DNA from: Amphimedon queenslandica
Taxonomy: Eukaryota > Porifera > Demospongiae > Haplosclerida > Niphatidae
DNA: 64,000 nt
Assembly (NCBI RefSeq): GCF_000090795.2
Contig: NW_003546306.1
Location: forward strand, 30,210 to 94,209
Direction: 5' to 3'
Position numbers and translations under genes: made by a program. Shown here piece after piece: positions 21,275 through 31,332 of the stretch (within the stretch, counting starts at the first letter, position 1; each line of letters opens with the position of its first letter). The notes beneath the pieces were generated by a model. The model saw only the letters and a program-made list of their open reading frames with translations, was not told where the DNA came from and did no database searches.

Positions 21275-21589
21275 TATAATAATTCCATACAAAAGTAAGA
21301 CTAATAGGAACTTTAATTTAAATGTAATGTCTTACCATTAGAGGGCCCAGTTTTATTAATGACAGTACTTTGACATACAACAGTATTTTGGGTGACAGCA
21401 GTGACTGGAGTTTGAGTTTTACACCTCCACCAACCTCACCACTGACTACTATGGAGTTTGCTAATTTTGTAAAATTTTACTGAAATATGTTAGGTTGAGT
21501 CAGTTTGTTTTCTTCTTGCACATTGTGTAAAAAATTTTCCCAGTAATTCGAAGACAGACTTAGAATCATTGTTTGTAGAAGCCATATAC

Positions 21590-22180
21590 TGGAAGATACC
21601 ATACATATTCTGCGTGCATATATGAAACCTCCAAGCATTTAAAAGTCACATTTGTTGGAGAGCCTGCAGTTGATGCTGGAGGGCCTCTTACAAAATTCTT
21701 TTATCTTCTAGTACAAGAACTTGCAAACAAAGGTTCTCTCTTTTGTGTTACATAAACATCACATACACCAAATCACAATATCATAGATTTAGATAAAGGA
21801 ACCATCTACTTCATTGGAGTACTTTTCAGTTTCCATTTTTCATGGTCCACAATTTCTTTATGAAACAGTTGCTGAATAAATTGCTAGAGGGTTTAAATTT
21901 GATGGAGCCACTGTACAGGATATCCCTCATCATTTTATTAGAGACACCCAGCAAAAGGTAAGGATACTAGTACTCTTTTTATGGATTCATTCTTAGCTCC
22001 TAGATGCTGAAAATGAAAAAAGTTAAATGACCATTTAGGTTTCAATTTCAGATTTTACATTGGATTAGCTATGAAGATACAATAATGAAAGATACACAAC
22101 TTCATATCTTCTGTTTCAAAGCACTTTGCTATTCAAGTAGTGAAGTCCGAGTTAAACCAAATGATGTGTGGTATCTCTGA
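21590..22180 (+). pseudogene. HECT-domain E3 ligase-like fragment, broken
   Basis: Frame near 21620 reads KHLKVTFVGEPAVDAGGP followed by LTKFFYLLVQELANKGSLF, the start of a HECT domain. After stops and shifts, IIDLDKGTIYFIGVLF and TVQDIPHHFIRDTQQK follow at the expected spacing. HECT domains transfer ubiquitin from E2 to substrate through a C-terminal cysteine; that end is not seen. The version resembles multi-copy G2E3-like HECT genes of sponges and cnidarians. It lies just right of the 6 kb TIR unit; whether they are linked is unknown. Confidence 0.6.
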
Positions 22181-22686
22181 GACTCTAGATGCCTATAAGC
22201 TATTTCGAGATCATGCTGTACTTTTCAGGCCACTATTTATATATTGGAATCAAGTGTATTGTGCTGATGACACTTGGTGTGTTCTCACATAACCTGTCTC
22301 CTAATGGAAGTAATTGGCCTAAAAGAGAAGAGGCAGTTTTTAGGTTCTGGATTACTTTTTTGTCTGATTTGCTTATTCATTTTCATTAATCTCGTATTTG
22401 CTGTAATTATTTATTGTTGCATGTAATAGTGAAATCCAGTTACTGTCGGAAGGGAAAATTTCCTAATTAGCCTCACCAATAATGTTTGAATTGCTACAGG
22501 GATGCCTTTTGTACTTCCAATAGGTGTTTCTCCTGTCCTGACTCTTTGTTTTTGTCATGACTCCAACTATTCTATTTCTCATACAGGCACCTATGGTTTA
22601 ATTCTTCTCTAGGTCCTGTGACATATCATGCATTTTTGTATCAAATGTGCTATGGCACTTTTGGCAATTCTTTATTTGGTGACATT

Positions 22687-22919
22687 TGTGACCATTATGG
22701 ACAAAAGGTACCTTATGTGGATAGTAAAATTTGTCTTTATAGCCAAACAAATCCAATTTTCTGAGCTCGATTTGTTATAAAATTACTCCAGAGGACGCAA
22801 AAAGCTATGTAACTTTTAGAAAGAATGGTTGTCTAAAAGAGTACTCACACGTTGATTTTTTAACGTAATGATAAACTGAAACATCTGCCATAAGGTACCT
22901 TTTGTCAATCATGGTCACA
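22687..22919 (+). mobile_element. MITE family T, copy 1 (233 bp)
   Basis: Terminal inverted repeat TGTGACC-AT-ATTGACAAAAGGTACCT type, about 34 bp, with TT on both outer sides. Interior matches copies at 25768, 46177 and 55105 (ATTACTCCA…GCAAAAAG…CTTTTAGAA). No ORF of note. Confidence 0.85.
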
Positions 22920-23109
22920 TTTAGATTCAACTGACTTACATTACGAGACTTAATATACACATAATTCACTACATGTACAGTGGACACTCATCATAATAAT
23001 GACATTACCTGCAATTTTGCCTCATAATTTGGCTTTTGATGATAAAGTTGTTAACATTTTTCTATCAAATTAATATAATAGTCAATGGTGATGAAAGTAA
23101 TCACAATTA

Positions 23110-23850
23110 TACATTACAATTATTACAGACCAAAATCTGAGACATGCTTTGAAAAAAAGTGATCTTTTCAAGGTCTTCTTTAATACGTGTATATGGTCTG
23201 AATGTGCTTCGTGAAAGAGCTACAGCGTCATTGAATTGAGCTATATAGTGAATGCCGTTGAATAGCAAGATCTGGCATGTGTGATGTAAGGGTATTGTCA
23301 TATGGCAATGTCCCTTCAACGAACAATTGTATAGGGCTATGGTTGTATTCAGTACTTAAAGGATGGTTATTCCACCTCCACAAATTAATCCAGATCACAA
23401 TTTATTTTAGGTATGAAAATGAAATGCAAACAGTATAAGTTTACTTCATTTAATGCATTTTCTTACCTCCATCTCTCTAAAAAAATTTCCATATAAACAC
23501 CAACACTTTTATACATATCACGCCAGAGACATTATATTCTTTCGTTGTGTGTAGATGATCCAACCAAAACTGCTGTTTGATAGTTTTGCTCTATCATGTA
23601 TCTGCAGTAACAATAGGATCGATGTGCTGAATTAATGCCATGATTTGATGACGCTGGACTAATACACTAGACAGAAAAAGATGACCCATCATGAATCTCT
23701 CCCCATCATTTGGATGCGACTCTTTCATTTGTAATAAAGGTCTGTCTAACTCATGGTGGCTTAAGTCAGTGTATGTAGGCAGACAATCAGTACCTTCTTC
23801 ATTAAGTAGATGATATAAAGTTAAATAACTAATTCTCAATATTTCAGATA
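23110..23850 (-). pseudogene. Integrase-core gene relic (retroviral-type integrase, Ginger/GIN-like)
   Basis: Three pieces in order on the minus strand. First, HPNDGERFMMGHLFLSSVLV then MALIQHIDPI (23750-23610), the N-terminal helical part seen in metazoan integrase-core genes. Second, a short stretch corresponding to the late catalytic core (RC of 23570-23470, about VLVFIWKFF). Third, SPIQLFVEGTLPYDN (23335-23290), the end of the domain. The middle of the catalytic core, including most of the DDE residues, is deleted. No LTR or RT is attached, so a solitary DNA-transposon integrase is more likely than a retroelement. Confidence 0.55.
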
Positions 23851-23878
23851 TTTTAGTGAATGAAGGTCAGAGTGATCA

Positions 23879-24045
23879 TGTAGTAAATACCATGTGGTCA
23901 TGTGCATGCATATCAGAGACACACAAGCTCCCTTGTTCTATTGTCCATTGTCTTCTCTATCCATTATTCTTCATGTCTCTCAATCCTTATCTTTTGATAG
24001 CTTTTCATTCTAAAACATATTCTGTTACGAGCTTCACTCATAACA
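23879..24045 (+). repeat. 5' LTR of gypsy element 2 (167 bp)
   Basis: Begins TGTAG and ends TAACA; aligns with 33373-33530 over its length (CATGTGCATGCATATCAGAG, CTTCTCTAT, CTTCACTC). Short for a gypsy LTR. A TGG-initial primer-site-like TGGTGATCCTAACATC follows at 24047. Confidence 0.75.
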
Positions 24046-24072
24046 TTGGTGATCCTAACATCTTTTATTTTA

Positions 24073-24650
24073 GTTATGTCACGCCCTGGCAGTCCTACAC
24101 CAGTTTCTGATCACACTTTGGCTACTGAGTCTTATAGGCTGTTTATGTTATAGCCACCCAATCCTGAAGTATGGTTTCTGCTGGAAAACACACAGTTCTG
24201 TACTAACCGTATGACTTTACACGTGACTTTGGATTCCCAGTAGCTGTCATAGTACCAGACCTCATTTTTAAGCCTTCATATGTCAACCCTTATGATCGAC
24301 TAAGGAGGAATTAATCAAGAGGACTACAGCCTCTGAACAACGCGGTTTTCAGTTGCTCTGTAATGTTGGAGGATTTTGGAGAGAGGACACACTTTTAGCT
24401 TTAAAACATATGCAACAGTTGCATGGTGGTAAAGCTGGTACTGCCGACAAGTCTTTTCTTTGCTACTTAAGCCTTCAGCGCTTGCCTACAAAGCTACAAA
24501 TGGTTCTCTCTGCTACCAAGGATAATGAGGATCTCAAGTCTCTGGCTGCCAAAGTGGTGGAAGTAGCCTCACCTGTTGTTAATGCAATACGAACCACAGA
24601 ACTATTCTGGAGGTGGAACAGCTGCGTGATGTTTCTTCTCTGAAGAAGTT
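24073..24650 (+). pseudogene. gypsy element 2 Gag
   Basis: MSRPGSPTPVSDHTLATES opens at 24075. The conserved Gag core follows in shifting frames: PDLIFKPSYVNPYDRLRREL, IKRTTASEQRGFQLL, CNVGGFWREDTLLALKHMQQ, LHGGKAGTADKSFL, LQRLPTKLQMVLSATKDN and AAKVVEVASPVV. This is the capsid-like Gag of a common invertebrate gypsy clade. Several stops and frameshifts prevent expression. The remains of protease and linker between 24650 and 25380 are unreadable. Confidence 0.8.
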
Positions 24651-25379
24651 GGTGACTTCCCTCTTTAATACAAGGCATTTGTGTTCTTTTAGACATCACA
24701 CTCCCAGCCCAGCACCACCTGACAGACCCACTACTTCCATGCTATTACCATGCTTAATTTGCTGCAAATATTAATATTTGTATCAAACCTTGCTCAAAAC
24801 GTACAGGTCAACTGTTGATGGCTACTGGTGCCTTTGGTGAATGTACTAGTTGCCTATTTTTCGCATTGAAAAGAGTTTCTCATTTCAAGTACTTGGTAGA
24901 TATGATAGCTACTATCTCTCCTACTAACAATGAGGAGCAGCTACTTTATCTCTTCAAATTAGCTAATATTAGTCAAATTTCTGCTTAAGGGACCTGTTAA
25001 CTAACTCTTAACAGGACTTTGTCGTCCGCTTCGCTACATATTTATTAAAGCGGACATTGTGCATGGCAACATAGGTGGGGATTTCCTTTAACACCATGGT
25101 CTACTGGTCAGTGTTCAAAGAAGAAACCTCATAGTTGCTAATGCAACTTTACAACCTAGTATGATATACACACACGCAAAATACACATGGTGTCACTACC
25201 CTTAACTCTTTCCTTTCTTGTAATCCTTTTTCCTCTCTATTTTTAGGATACCAAGAATTACTCCAAATAAAGAATTTTCTAGCTCAAGTGAAACATAATG
25301 TACGTCAAATTGAAGCTACAGACCCTCCTACCTCTGCACTTACTTGACGTTTAGCACCTGATGGTTTAAAGGTAGCTCG

Positions 25380-26231
25380 TGCTAAGTTTTAACACATGCT
25401 AGTGTGGGGAATTTTACAGCCCTCTTCAGCTGCTAGTCTTCTGCCTTACATTTAGTTCCCAAACCAATGCAAGGTCATTAGAGACCTTGTGGAGATTACC
25501 GTCAACTAAACGATGTCACTATTCTGGACAAATATCCGATCCCTCATATGTTAATTTCAGCTGCACTCTTCCTGGCTCCACTATTTTGTCCAAATTAGAT
25601 TTTAAAGTGGATGTACAGCCAGGTGACATTCTCATGACTGCTATAACAACCCCATTTTGTTTTTTGGAGTCCTTTATAAATGCCATTAGGTTTAAAAAAC
25701 CCAGCACAGACGTTCCAGAATTTTATGGATCAAGTTTTACAGGGACCTTATTTCACATTTACTTATATGTGACCATAATTGACAAAAGGGCCCGTGTGGC
25801 AGATTTTAAAATTGATTGTTATAATGGAAAATATCAACCTGTGAGTGCTTTGTTAGTCAATCATCGTTTCTAAAAGTTTCATGGTAACTTTTTGCATCCT
25901 GTGGAGTAATTTTATGATAAATGGGGTTCAGGAAGTTGGATTTCTTAGGCTAGAAAGACAAATTTCACTACCCGATATAAGGTACCTTTTGTCAATTATT
26001 GTCACATATTGATGATGTATTAATTGCCAGTAGCAGTGAAGAGGAGCATCGTCAACATCTCACGCAAGTATTCAATTGTTTCAAGGAATTTGGAGTTATG
26101 GTTAATCCTAGCAAGTGTCAGTTTGGAGTCCTTTCTCTACAATTTCTTGGTCATACTGTTAAGAAGCATGGAATCTCTTCACTTGAGTCCAGAGTGTCTG
26201 CAGTAATGGATTTTCCTTTACCAAAGTCATA
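25380..26231 (+). pseudogene. pol: gypsy element 2 reverse transcriptase, split by a MITE
   Basis: The palm starts with SKLDFKVDVQPGDILMTAIT (catalytic Asp in the first block), then TPFCFLESFINAIRFKKPS and FYGSSFTGTLFHIYLY. At this point the MITE 25768-26006 interrupts; directly behind it, HIDDVLIASSSEEEHRQHL resumes with the catalytic Asp pair and runs on to NPSKCQFGVLSLQFLGHTV. The MITE therefore sits inside the YxDD active-site box. Frames elsewhere are also shifted. Confidence 0.85.
25768..26006 (-). mobile_element. MITE family T, copy 2, inside the gypsy RT active site
   Basis: TGTGACCATAATTGACAAAA at the left, complement at the right, flanked by TA on both sides. Removing the 239 bp and one TA restores ACTTATATTGATGAT, which reads T-Y-I-D-D in the RT frame. 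This gives the exact boundaries and the TA duplication from the sequence alone. Confidence 0.92.
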
Positions 26232-26399
26232 ACATACGCTACGACAGTTCCAATCAATTATTATCATCATTTCATACCTTCATAAGCTCCAATACTCCAT
26301 CCTCTCCATACACTCCTTTCTCACTCTCTCAATCTTTCTGAATTAGTATGATCAGAGGAATGTCTCACTTCATTTAACCACGCTAAAACAGCTACAGCA

Positions 26400-27357
26400 A
26401 ACACCACTTTATTATTTCATCCTTAACCTGGTGCTGTTGTATCAATTGTGAGTGATGCTTCAGATGAGGCTGTGGGAGCCGTCTTGCAACAGTCAGTAGA
26501 TGATCAGTGGCAACAAATTTCTGACTATTCTCACACTCTCCAACTGAATGTCAATACAGTACCTATATGATAGGGATTTACTCGCTATATATTTAGCCAT
26601 CAAGCACTTCCAGTACTGCGCACTGTTGAGGGTTGGGCTTGTTCTGTGTACAAAGACCACAAGCCGCTTACCTACTCTATGAGCACTAAGTCTGAGAGAT
26701 TTTTACCTTGACAGGCTCCTCACTTAAACTATATATCTCAATTCACTTTGGATATCCATTATAAGTAAGGGAATCAATAATCCTGTTGCTGATGCTTTAT
26801 CACAAGTAGAGCTAAATCAGGTGAAGAATAAGTCCCCAATTATGGATCTGGAAGCAATGGCTGCTGCACAGCGTAATTTTGAGATTTGACACATGATACT
26901 TGTGAGTGATGCTTCAGATGAGGCTGTGGGAGCCGTCTTGCAACAGTCAGTAGATGATCAGTGGCAACAAATTTCTGACTATTCTCACAAACTCTCTCCA
27001 ACTGAATGTCAATACAGTACCTGTATGATAGGGATTTACTCGCTATATATTTAGCCATCAAGCACTTCCAGTACTGCGCACTGTTGAGGGTTGGGCTTGT
27101 ACTGTGTACAAAGACCACAAGCCGCTTACCTACTCTATGAGCACTAAGTCTGAGAGATTTTTACCTTGACAGGCTCCTCACTTAACTATATATCTCAATT
27201 CACTTTGGATATCCATTATAAGTAAGGGAATCAATAATCCTGTTGCTGATGCTTTATCACAAGTAGAGCTAAATCAGGTGAAGAATAAGTCCCCAATTAT
27301 GGATCTGGAACTAATGGCTGCTGCACAGCGTAATTTTGAGATTTGACACATGATACT
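26400..27357 (+). pseudogene. pol: gypsy element 2 RNase H, with a tandem duplication
   Basis: RNase H motifs lie in shifting frames: VSDASDEAVGAVLQQSVDDQ, FTRYIFSHQALPVLR, KDHKPLTYSMSTKSERF, NPVADALSQVELNQ. The segment 26447-26900 is repeated directly at 26901-27357 with few differences (an indel near CTCACACTCTCC / CTCACAAACTCTC), so the element carries two RNase H copies in a row. This is a secondary duplication of a dead element rather than a gene feature. Confidence 0.8.
26447..27357 (+). repeat. Tandem duplication, unit about 455 bp
   Basis: TGTGAGTGATGCTTCAGATG occurs at 26447 and 26901, and the closing GAGATTTGACACATGATACT at 26881 and 27338. The copies are almost identical, indicating a fairly recent event. 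Confidence 0.92.
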
Positions 27358-27399
27358 CCACACATTCTCTCTCTTTACAGCATACTCCTCTACCTCATT

Positions 27400-27966
27400 C
27401 CCTTCATACTATCATATGTGACGTGTGTACAGGAAAATCCTGCCCTGTAGTACCTCCCTCATTTAGACAGCTTGTATTTTGCTGTCTTCACTCTCTTTCT
27501 CATCCGGGAATTTGAGCATCTCAGAAACTTGCTTCTTTTTTGTGGCCTTAGATGGATATAGACATCAAGTGTTGGTCTGAATCATGTTTGGCTTGTCAAG
27601 TGTCAAAAGTTCACAGACACTTTATCTCCACTCTCAACTTTTCAGGTACTTGTTCGTTTTGACAACATCCATATTTCAACATCCATATTGATACAGGGGA
27701 CCTTTCCTATTTTTAAAAAATTTTTTATACCTGTTAACATGTATTGATAGGTTCATATGTTGGCCTGAGGCTATTCCTATGGTGGCTATCTGAGCTGCAA
27801 CTGTAGCTTAAGCATTAGTATCTGGTTGCATATCTCGATTTGGAGTACCACCAGCAATTACTATAGATAGAGGGTCGCAATAGAATCATCCATCTGGTTT
27901 AATTTGATAAAGTTATTAGTAACGACTTGTATCCTCAGTACTTTTTATCATTCACAAGCAAATGGC
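27400..27966 (+). pseudogene. pol: gypsy element 2 integrase, N-terminal and core part
   Basis: LHSLSHPGI…CWSESCLACQVSK is the zinc-binding module. The core is visible only in fragments (FSGT.LVRFDNIHI; TCIDRFICWPEAIPM; FGVPPAITIDRGSQ). The reading stops at SFTSKWL / AANGL-like, where the TTAA element 27971-30621 is inserted; it resumes at 30626 (see the C-terminal part). Confidence 0.75.
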
Positions 27967-28427
27967 TTAACCCTTTTACGGTTGGGGCTAAAAATAGTAA
28001 ATTCATCCCTTGGTAGGATGTTTCATTCAATGAGATAGCTGTAAGTGTAGTTGCTATTATCAGAACAGTACAAGCATACATTAAAAGATTATTTTGAAAT
28101 GGGACAAAGGGACATTTGAAGTGCCTGTTCTAATGCTTACCTTTATATGGTACAAATTAACTTTTAGTAATAATGCAGAAAAGAATTTATAACTCGTGTT
28201 ATAAACATAAATAAAGCATTTCTAAATGTGATAATACATACCAAAGCATGTCTGTACATAATGTCTTGCAATTGTAGCTTTCCATTCTTTAGAGGTCAAG
28301 AAGCAATGCTACAAAGAGAGCCTACTAGAACAGCCTTGAGACCACGTCCATCAACCAAAGTGCCAAAGAAAGGCTTGAAAACAGAAACATACCATCTTGA
28401 CAGCATAAATGATGTCATACTGAAAAC

Positions 28428-30070
28428 AGGGTACTACCTTATTTAAATTCATGAAGGGGTGTGGTCAACACAAGCGCAATTCCGGTTTACTAGTGATTGG
28501 CCTGGTGGGTGTGGTCACAAATTGGCTGACAAAATTGTATCATTTTTATGAAAACAGCAGCAGTTAGAAACCTGAGAATGCGAGCGATAAAAAGCAGATG
28601 GAGCAAGAGACAGGACCCTAAAAACAAATGACTTGCGTGTTGAAAAGCTGGAAAATGTAATTATATCTTTAATTTACTGCTTCAGCCTTGTTCAATTATT
28701 ATGTAGATCACTATTTTAACAGCTAAGACAACTGTAACAAAACATCAAAATCTCCCTAAACCATCACAGCCTAGGAAACAACCTCTGGCAATTATGTGGC
28801 ATTTCTAGTGTTGGGGTGTTTGCGTGTAGAGTTTAAGGTTTAATGTTTACTGTATAGGTGCTCGGGTCCATTAAGGACCTTCGTATTATGTCCTGTTTCT
28901 AATTATAGAGCTGATATTTTGCTGTCACACTTGTAAGGTAATATTAATCACTGCTGTAATATTCATTTCACTCTCATTTCTAATTTCATGTAAAATAATA
29001 ATAGATACAACTGTAACAGGAAAGTGGACAATGAAAGTTTTCCGAAAACACTCAATATAGACAGTGACAAATGGATTTTGTCAATATAACCATTATGGAG
29101 ATACTTTGAATTACAAATAGTCATACAACTAAATGCTGAACAATCACAAGGCAAATTAGAAAACTCATACTACGACAATTGCATAATAGCTTTCAGTGTA
29201 TATATTAAGTTAAATAATTTGTTTATGGAGTTATAATGATATAATTCTATTCAACTGTGTCTATGTACTGTGCGCTTTAGTAGTATATACAGTTAGTTGT
29301 AATAACTAGCTGCTTAGCAATCTATCACTGTGTACTATTATAAGGATAATTCATATATGGTTGATGAAGACATCTTTGGGAGATATGATCAAGGAAGTTC
29401 ATCCCGTTAAAATTGGTGGTCCAGGTGTAAGTGTTGAGATCGATGAATCAAAGTTTGGATGAAGGAAGTACAAAAGGTGTTATTAAGTTGAAGGTAAATG
29501 GCCAGGATAGGCTACTCGGACAGAACTATACCCATCGTAATGTCAACCACTCCCAACATCTTGTTGACACAGTCACAGGGGCATATACCAAGTCTGTGCA
29601 ATCCATGTGGTATCACTGCTAGCTGATGACGACAAAAACTGAAACAATGCATTCTCAACTGTTCCATACGTACCTACCTGAATTCGCTTGGAGAATAAAA
29701 TTCGACAGTCCCCACCAAAATGCATTTAACAATTATCATTTCCAGTATAATAGAACAGTACCCACTGATATAGTGTATTCTGTAACGGTGCCCACAACTA
29801 TAATAGTATAATAATTAAACAAGCAGTAAATTTAGGATATAATTACATTTTCCAGCTGTTTGGACACGCAAGTCATTGGTTTTCGTAGTCCCATCTCTTG
29901 CTTCCTCCGCTTTTTATCACTTGCATTCTCTGGTTTCTAGCTGCTTCTGTTTTCATGACAATGAAATGTTGTCAGCCATTTTTTATCACACTTACCGGGT
30001 AAATCATTATTTAGCCGGAAGTGTGTGGGCGTTTGCCACGCTCCTTCATGAATTTGAATGAGGTAGTACA
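28428..30070 (+). mobile_element. Merlin/IS1595-like element with about 230 bp inverted repeats
   Basis: 28428-28680 is the inverted counterpart of 29830-30070: GTACTACCT, AAATTCATGAAGG, GCTGACAA, ATGAAAACAG, CTGGAAAATGTAATTATATC are found in both arms. Between them lies a transposase relic (29345-29800). The left and right edges were judged by where the arms stop matching; no 8-bp duplication is evident. Confidence 0.65.
29345..29810 (+). pseudogene. IS1595/ISXO2-like DDE transposase relic (Merlin superfamily)
   Basis: Readable pieces: DMIKEVHPVKIGGPGVSVEI followed by DESKFG (first catalytic Asp region, EIDES), then a TGA and a deletion that removes the second Asp block, then GQNYTHRNVNHSQHLVDTVT and GAYTKSVQSMW (third acid region, typically TNTIESMW), and finally FHTYLPEFAWRIKF. 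This order is that of bacterial IS1595-type and eukaryotic Merlin transposases, which catalyse cut-and-paste transposition. Not functional. Confidence 0.75.
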
Positions 30071-30621
30071 TAGTCTTCAGTATAACCATAAAGGTCTTCT
30101 GAAGTTTCTACTGGAGTTGTTCTATAAGTTTTAAGGTGGTTCTCCAAAAGGCAATCAAGATATTGGAGAAAACACTCCTTTGAGTTACTTTGAGACCATG
30201 CCCACTTTTTTCTCTATTGGTTTGTACAGCGGAAGAATGGTCGAAAAGTTTCTTTTGCTGGGTGCTTCATAAACCTTATAGCGACTTGAAATAGCTCCTT
30301 GGACTCCTTAGACATCACAGAGGAAAGATCTGCTGGCTATGTTTTGAGTGCATAAAGTGCGAGTGACATAGCAGTCCTTTTTTGCAGTCATAAATGATGA
30401 CGATCGTTTCTTTGTCTGTAACACAGAAAAACAACTAGCTACCACCTTTTAACTTAAAGAGAAGGTTTGATATAGCCTAAAAAACCTTTTTTTCTGCAGC
30501 AGACTATTTTTAAAAATTTTTTTAACCAGTAGTATGCAATTCGACGCATTATGAAATACGTTACTGACACTTTTCAAGACCCACCCTCAGACACATGAAT
30601 GCGTTATTTACCATAAGGGGG

Positions 30622-31284
30622 TAAACTGAGCTGTTCCATTGCCACTTAAAAGGAGCCTTGTGACCTCAGTCTCTGTCCCACTCATGGTCCCAATTGTTAC
30701 CATTAGTTAATCCAGGTATTCGGGCAGCAATCAAAGGGGATTTCCTGTACTTAACTGCTGAGATAGTATCTGAAAACACACTTTGTCTGGTGAGCTTATC
30801 TTTATTTCTTTCACCCTTAATCATTATTTTGATCACTCTGATTTAATCACCAAACTCTGCTTATTAATGGCTCCAATAAAGCCACATCTTCCTACTCAAG
30901 GTAAACGTCAGACCTTCATTTATTCCTCTCTCTTCATTTACCAATGTTTTTGTTAGAATGGATTCAGTTAAACAACTGTTACGACATCCGTACGATGGTC
31001 TATACAAAGTTCTTACTCGTAATGACAAGGATTTTACTATAGGCCTTCAGGGTAAGCATGATAACGTCAGTTTCGATTAATTTAAGCTAGCTAATTTCAA
31101 TTCTGCTAATTCTGAGTCCTCTCATGATAACTTATCTCCTACACATTCTCCCACTGTTACCGACAGTACTTTCTCAGATACCAACACTAATTATTCAAAG
31201 ACCTACGGTACTCGCATGGATACCGTTACTTGTACAAGTCGATGCGTCAGATTCCCTTAACGACTCATTATAGACAGGTATGAC
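30622..31284 (+). pseudogene. pol: gypsy element 2 integrase, C-terminal part
   Basis: Directly behind the TTAA element: ELFHCHLKGAL, WSQLLPLVNPGIRAAIKGDF, TAEIVS, then in other frames HPYDGLYKVLTRNDKDFTIG (GPY-type module), and near the end SKTYGTRMDTVTCTSRCVRFP. It continues the integrase broken at 27966 and ends about 31284. Stops are present in all parts. Confidence 0.75.
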
Positions 31285-31332
31285 AACCTATTGTTATTAT
31301 TATTATTATTAGTAATGCGGTAGCGTTACTAA

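Larger units (their letters stand above)
27971..30621. mobile_element. 2.65 kb TTAA-inserted (piggyBac-type) element in gypsy integrase
   Basis: Left edge TTAA-CCCTTTTACGGTTGGGGC (27967-); right edge ATTTACCATAAGGGGG-TAAA (to 30625), giving imperfect CCC-initial inverted ends and a TTAA/TAAA flank. The gypsy integrase reads NGL up to the TTAA and continues behind it with TELFHCHLKGAL, so the excised site is AATGGCTTAACTGAGCTG. No piggyBac transposase is left inside; the middle is filled by a Merlin-like relic with its own long inverted repeats. GGGACAAAGGGACATTTGAA near 28100 resembles 53458-53478. Confidence 0.7.

Noticed and set aside
26840-27118. Minus-strand 92-codon frame
   Set aside because: Antisense of duplicated gypsy RNase H.
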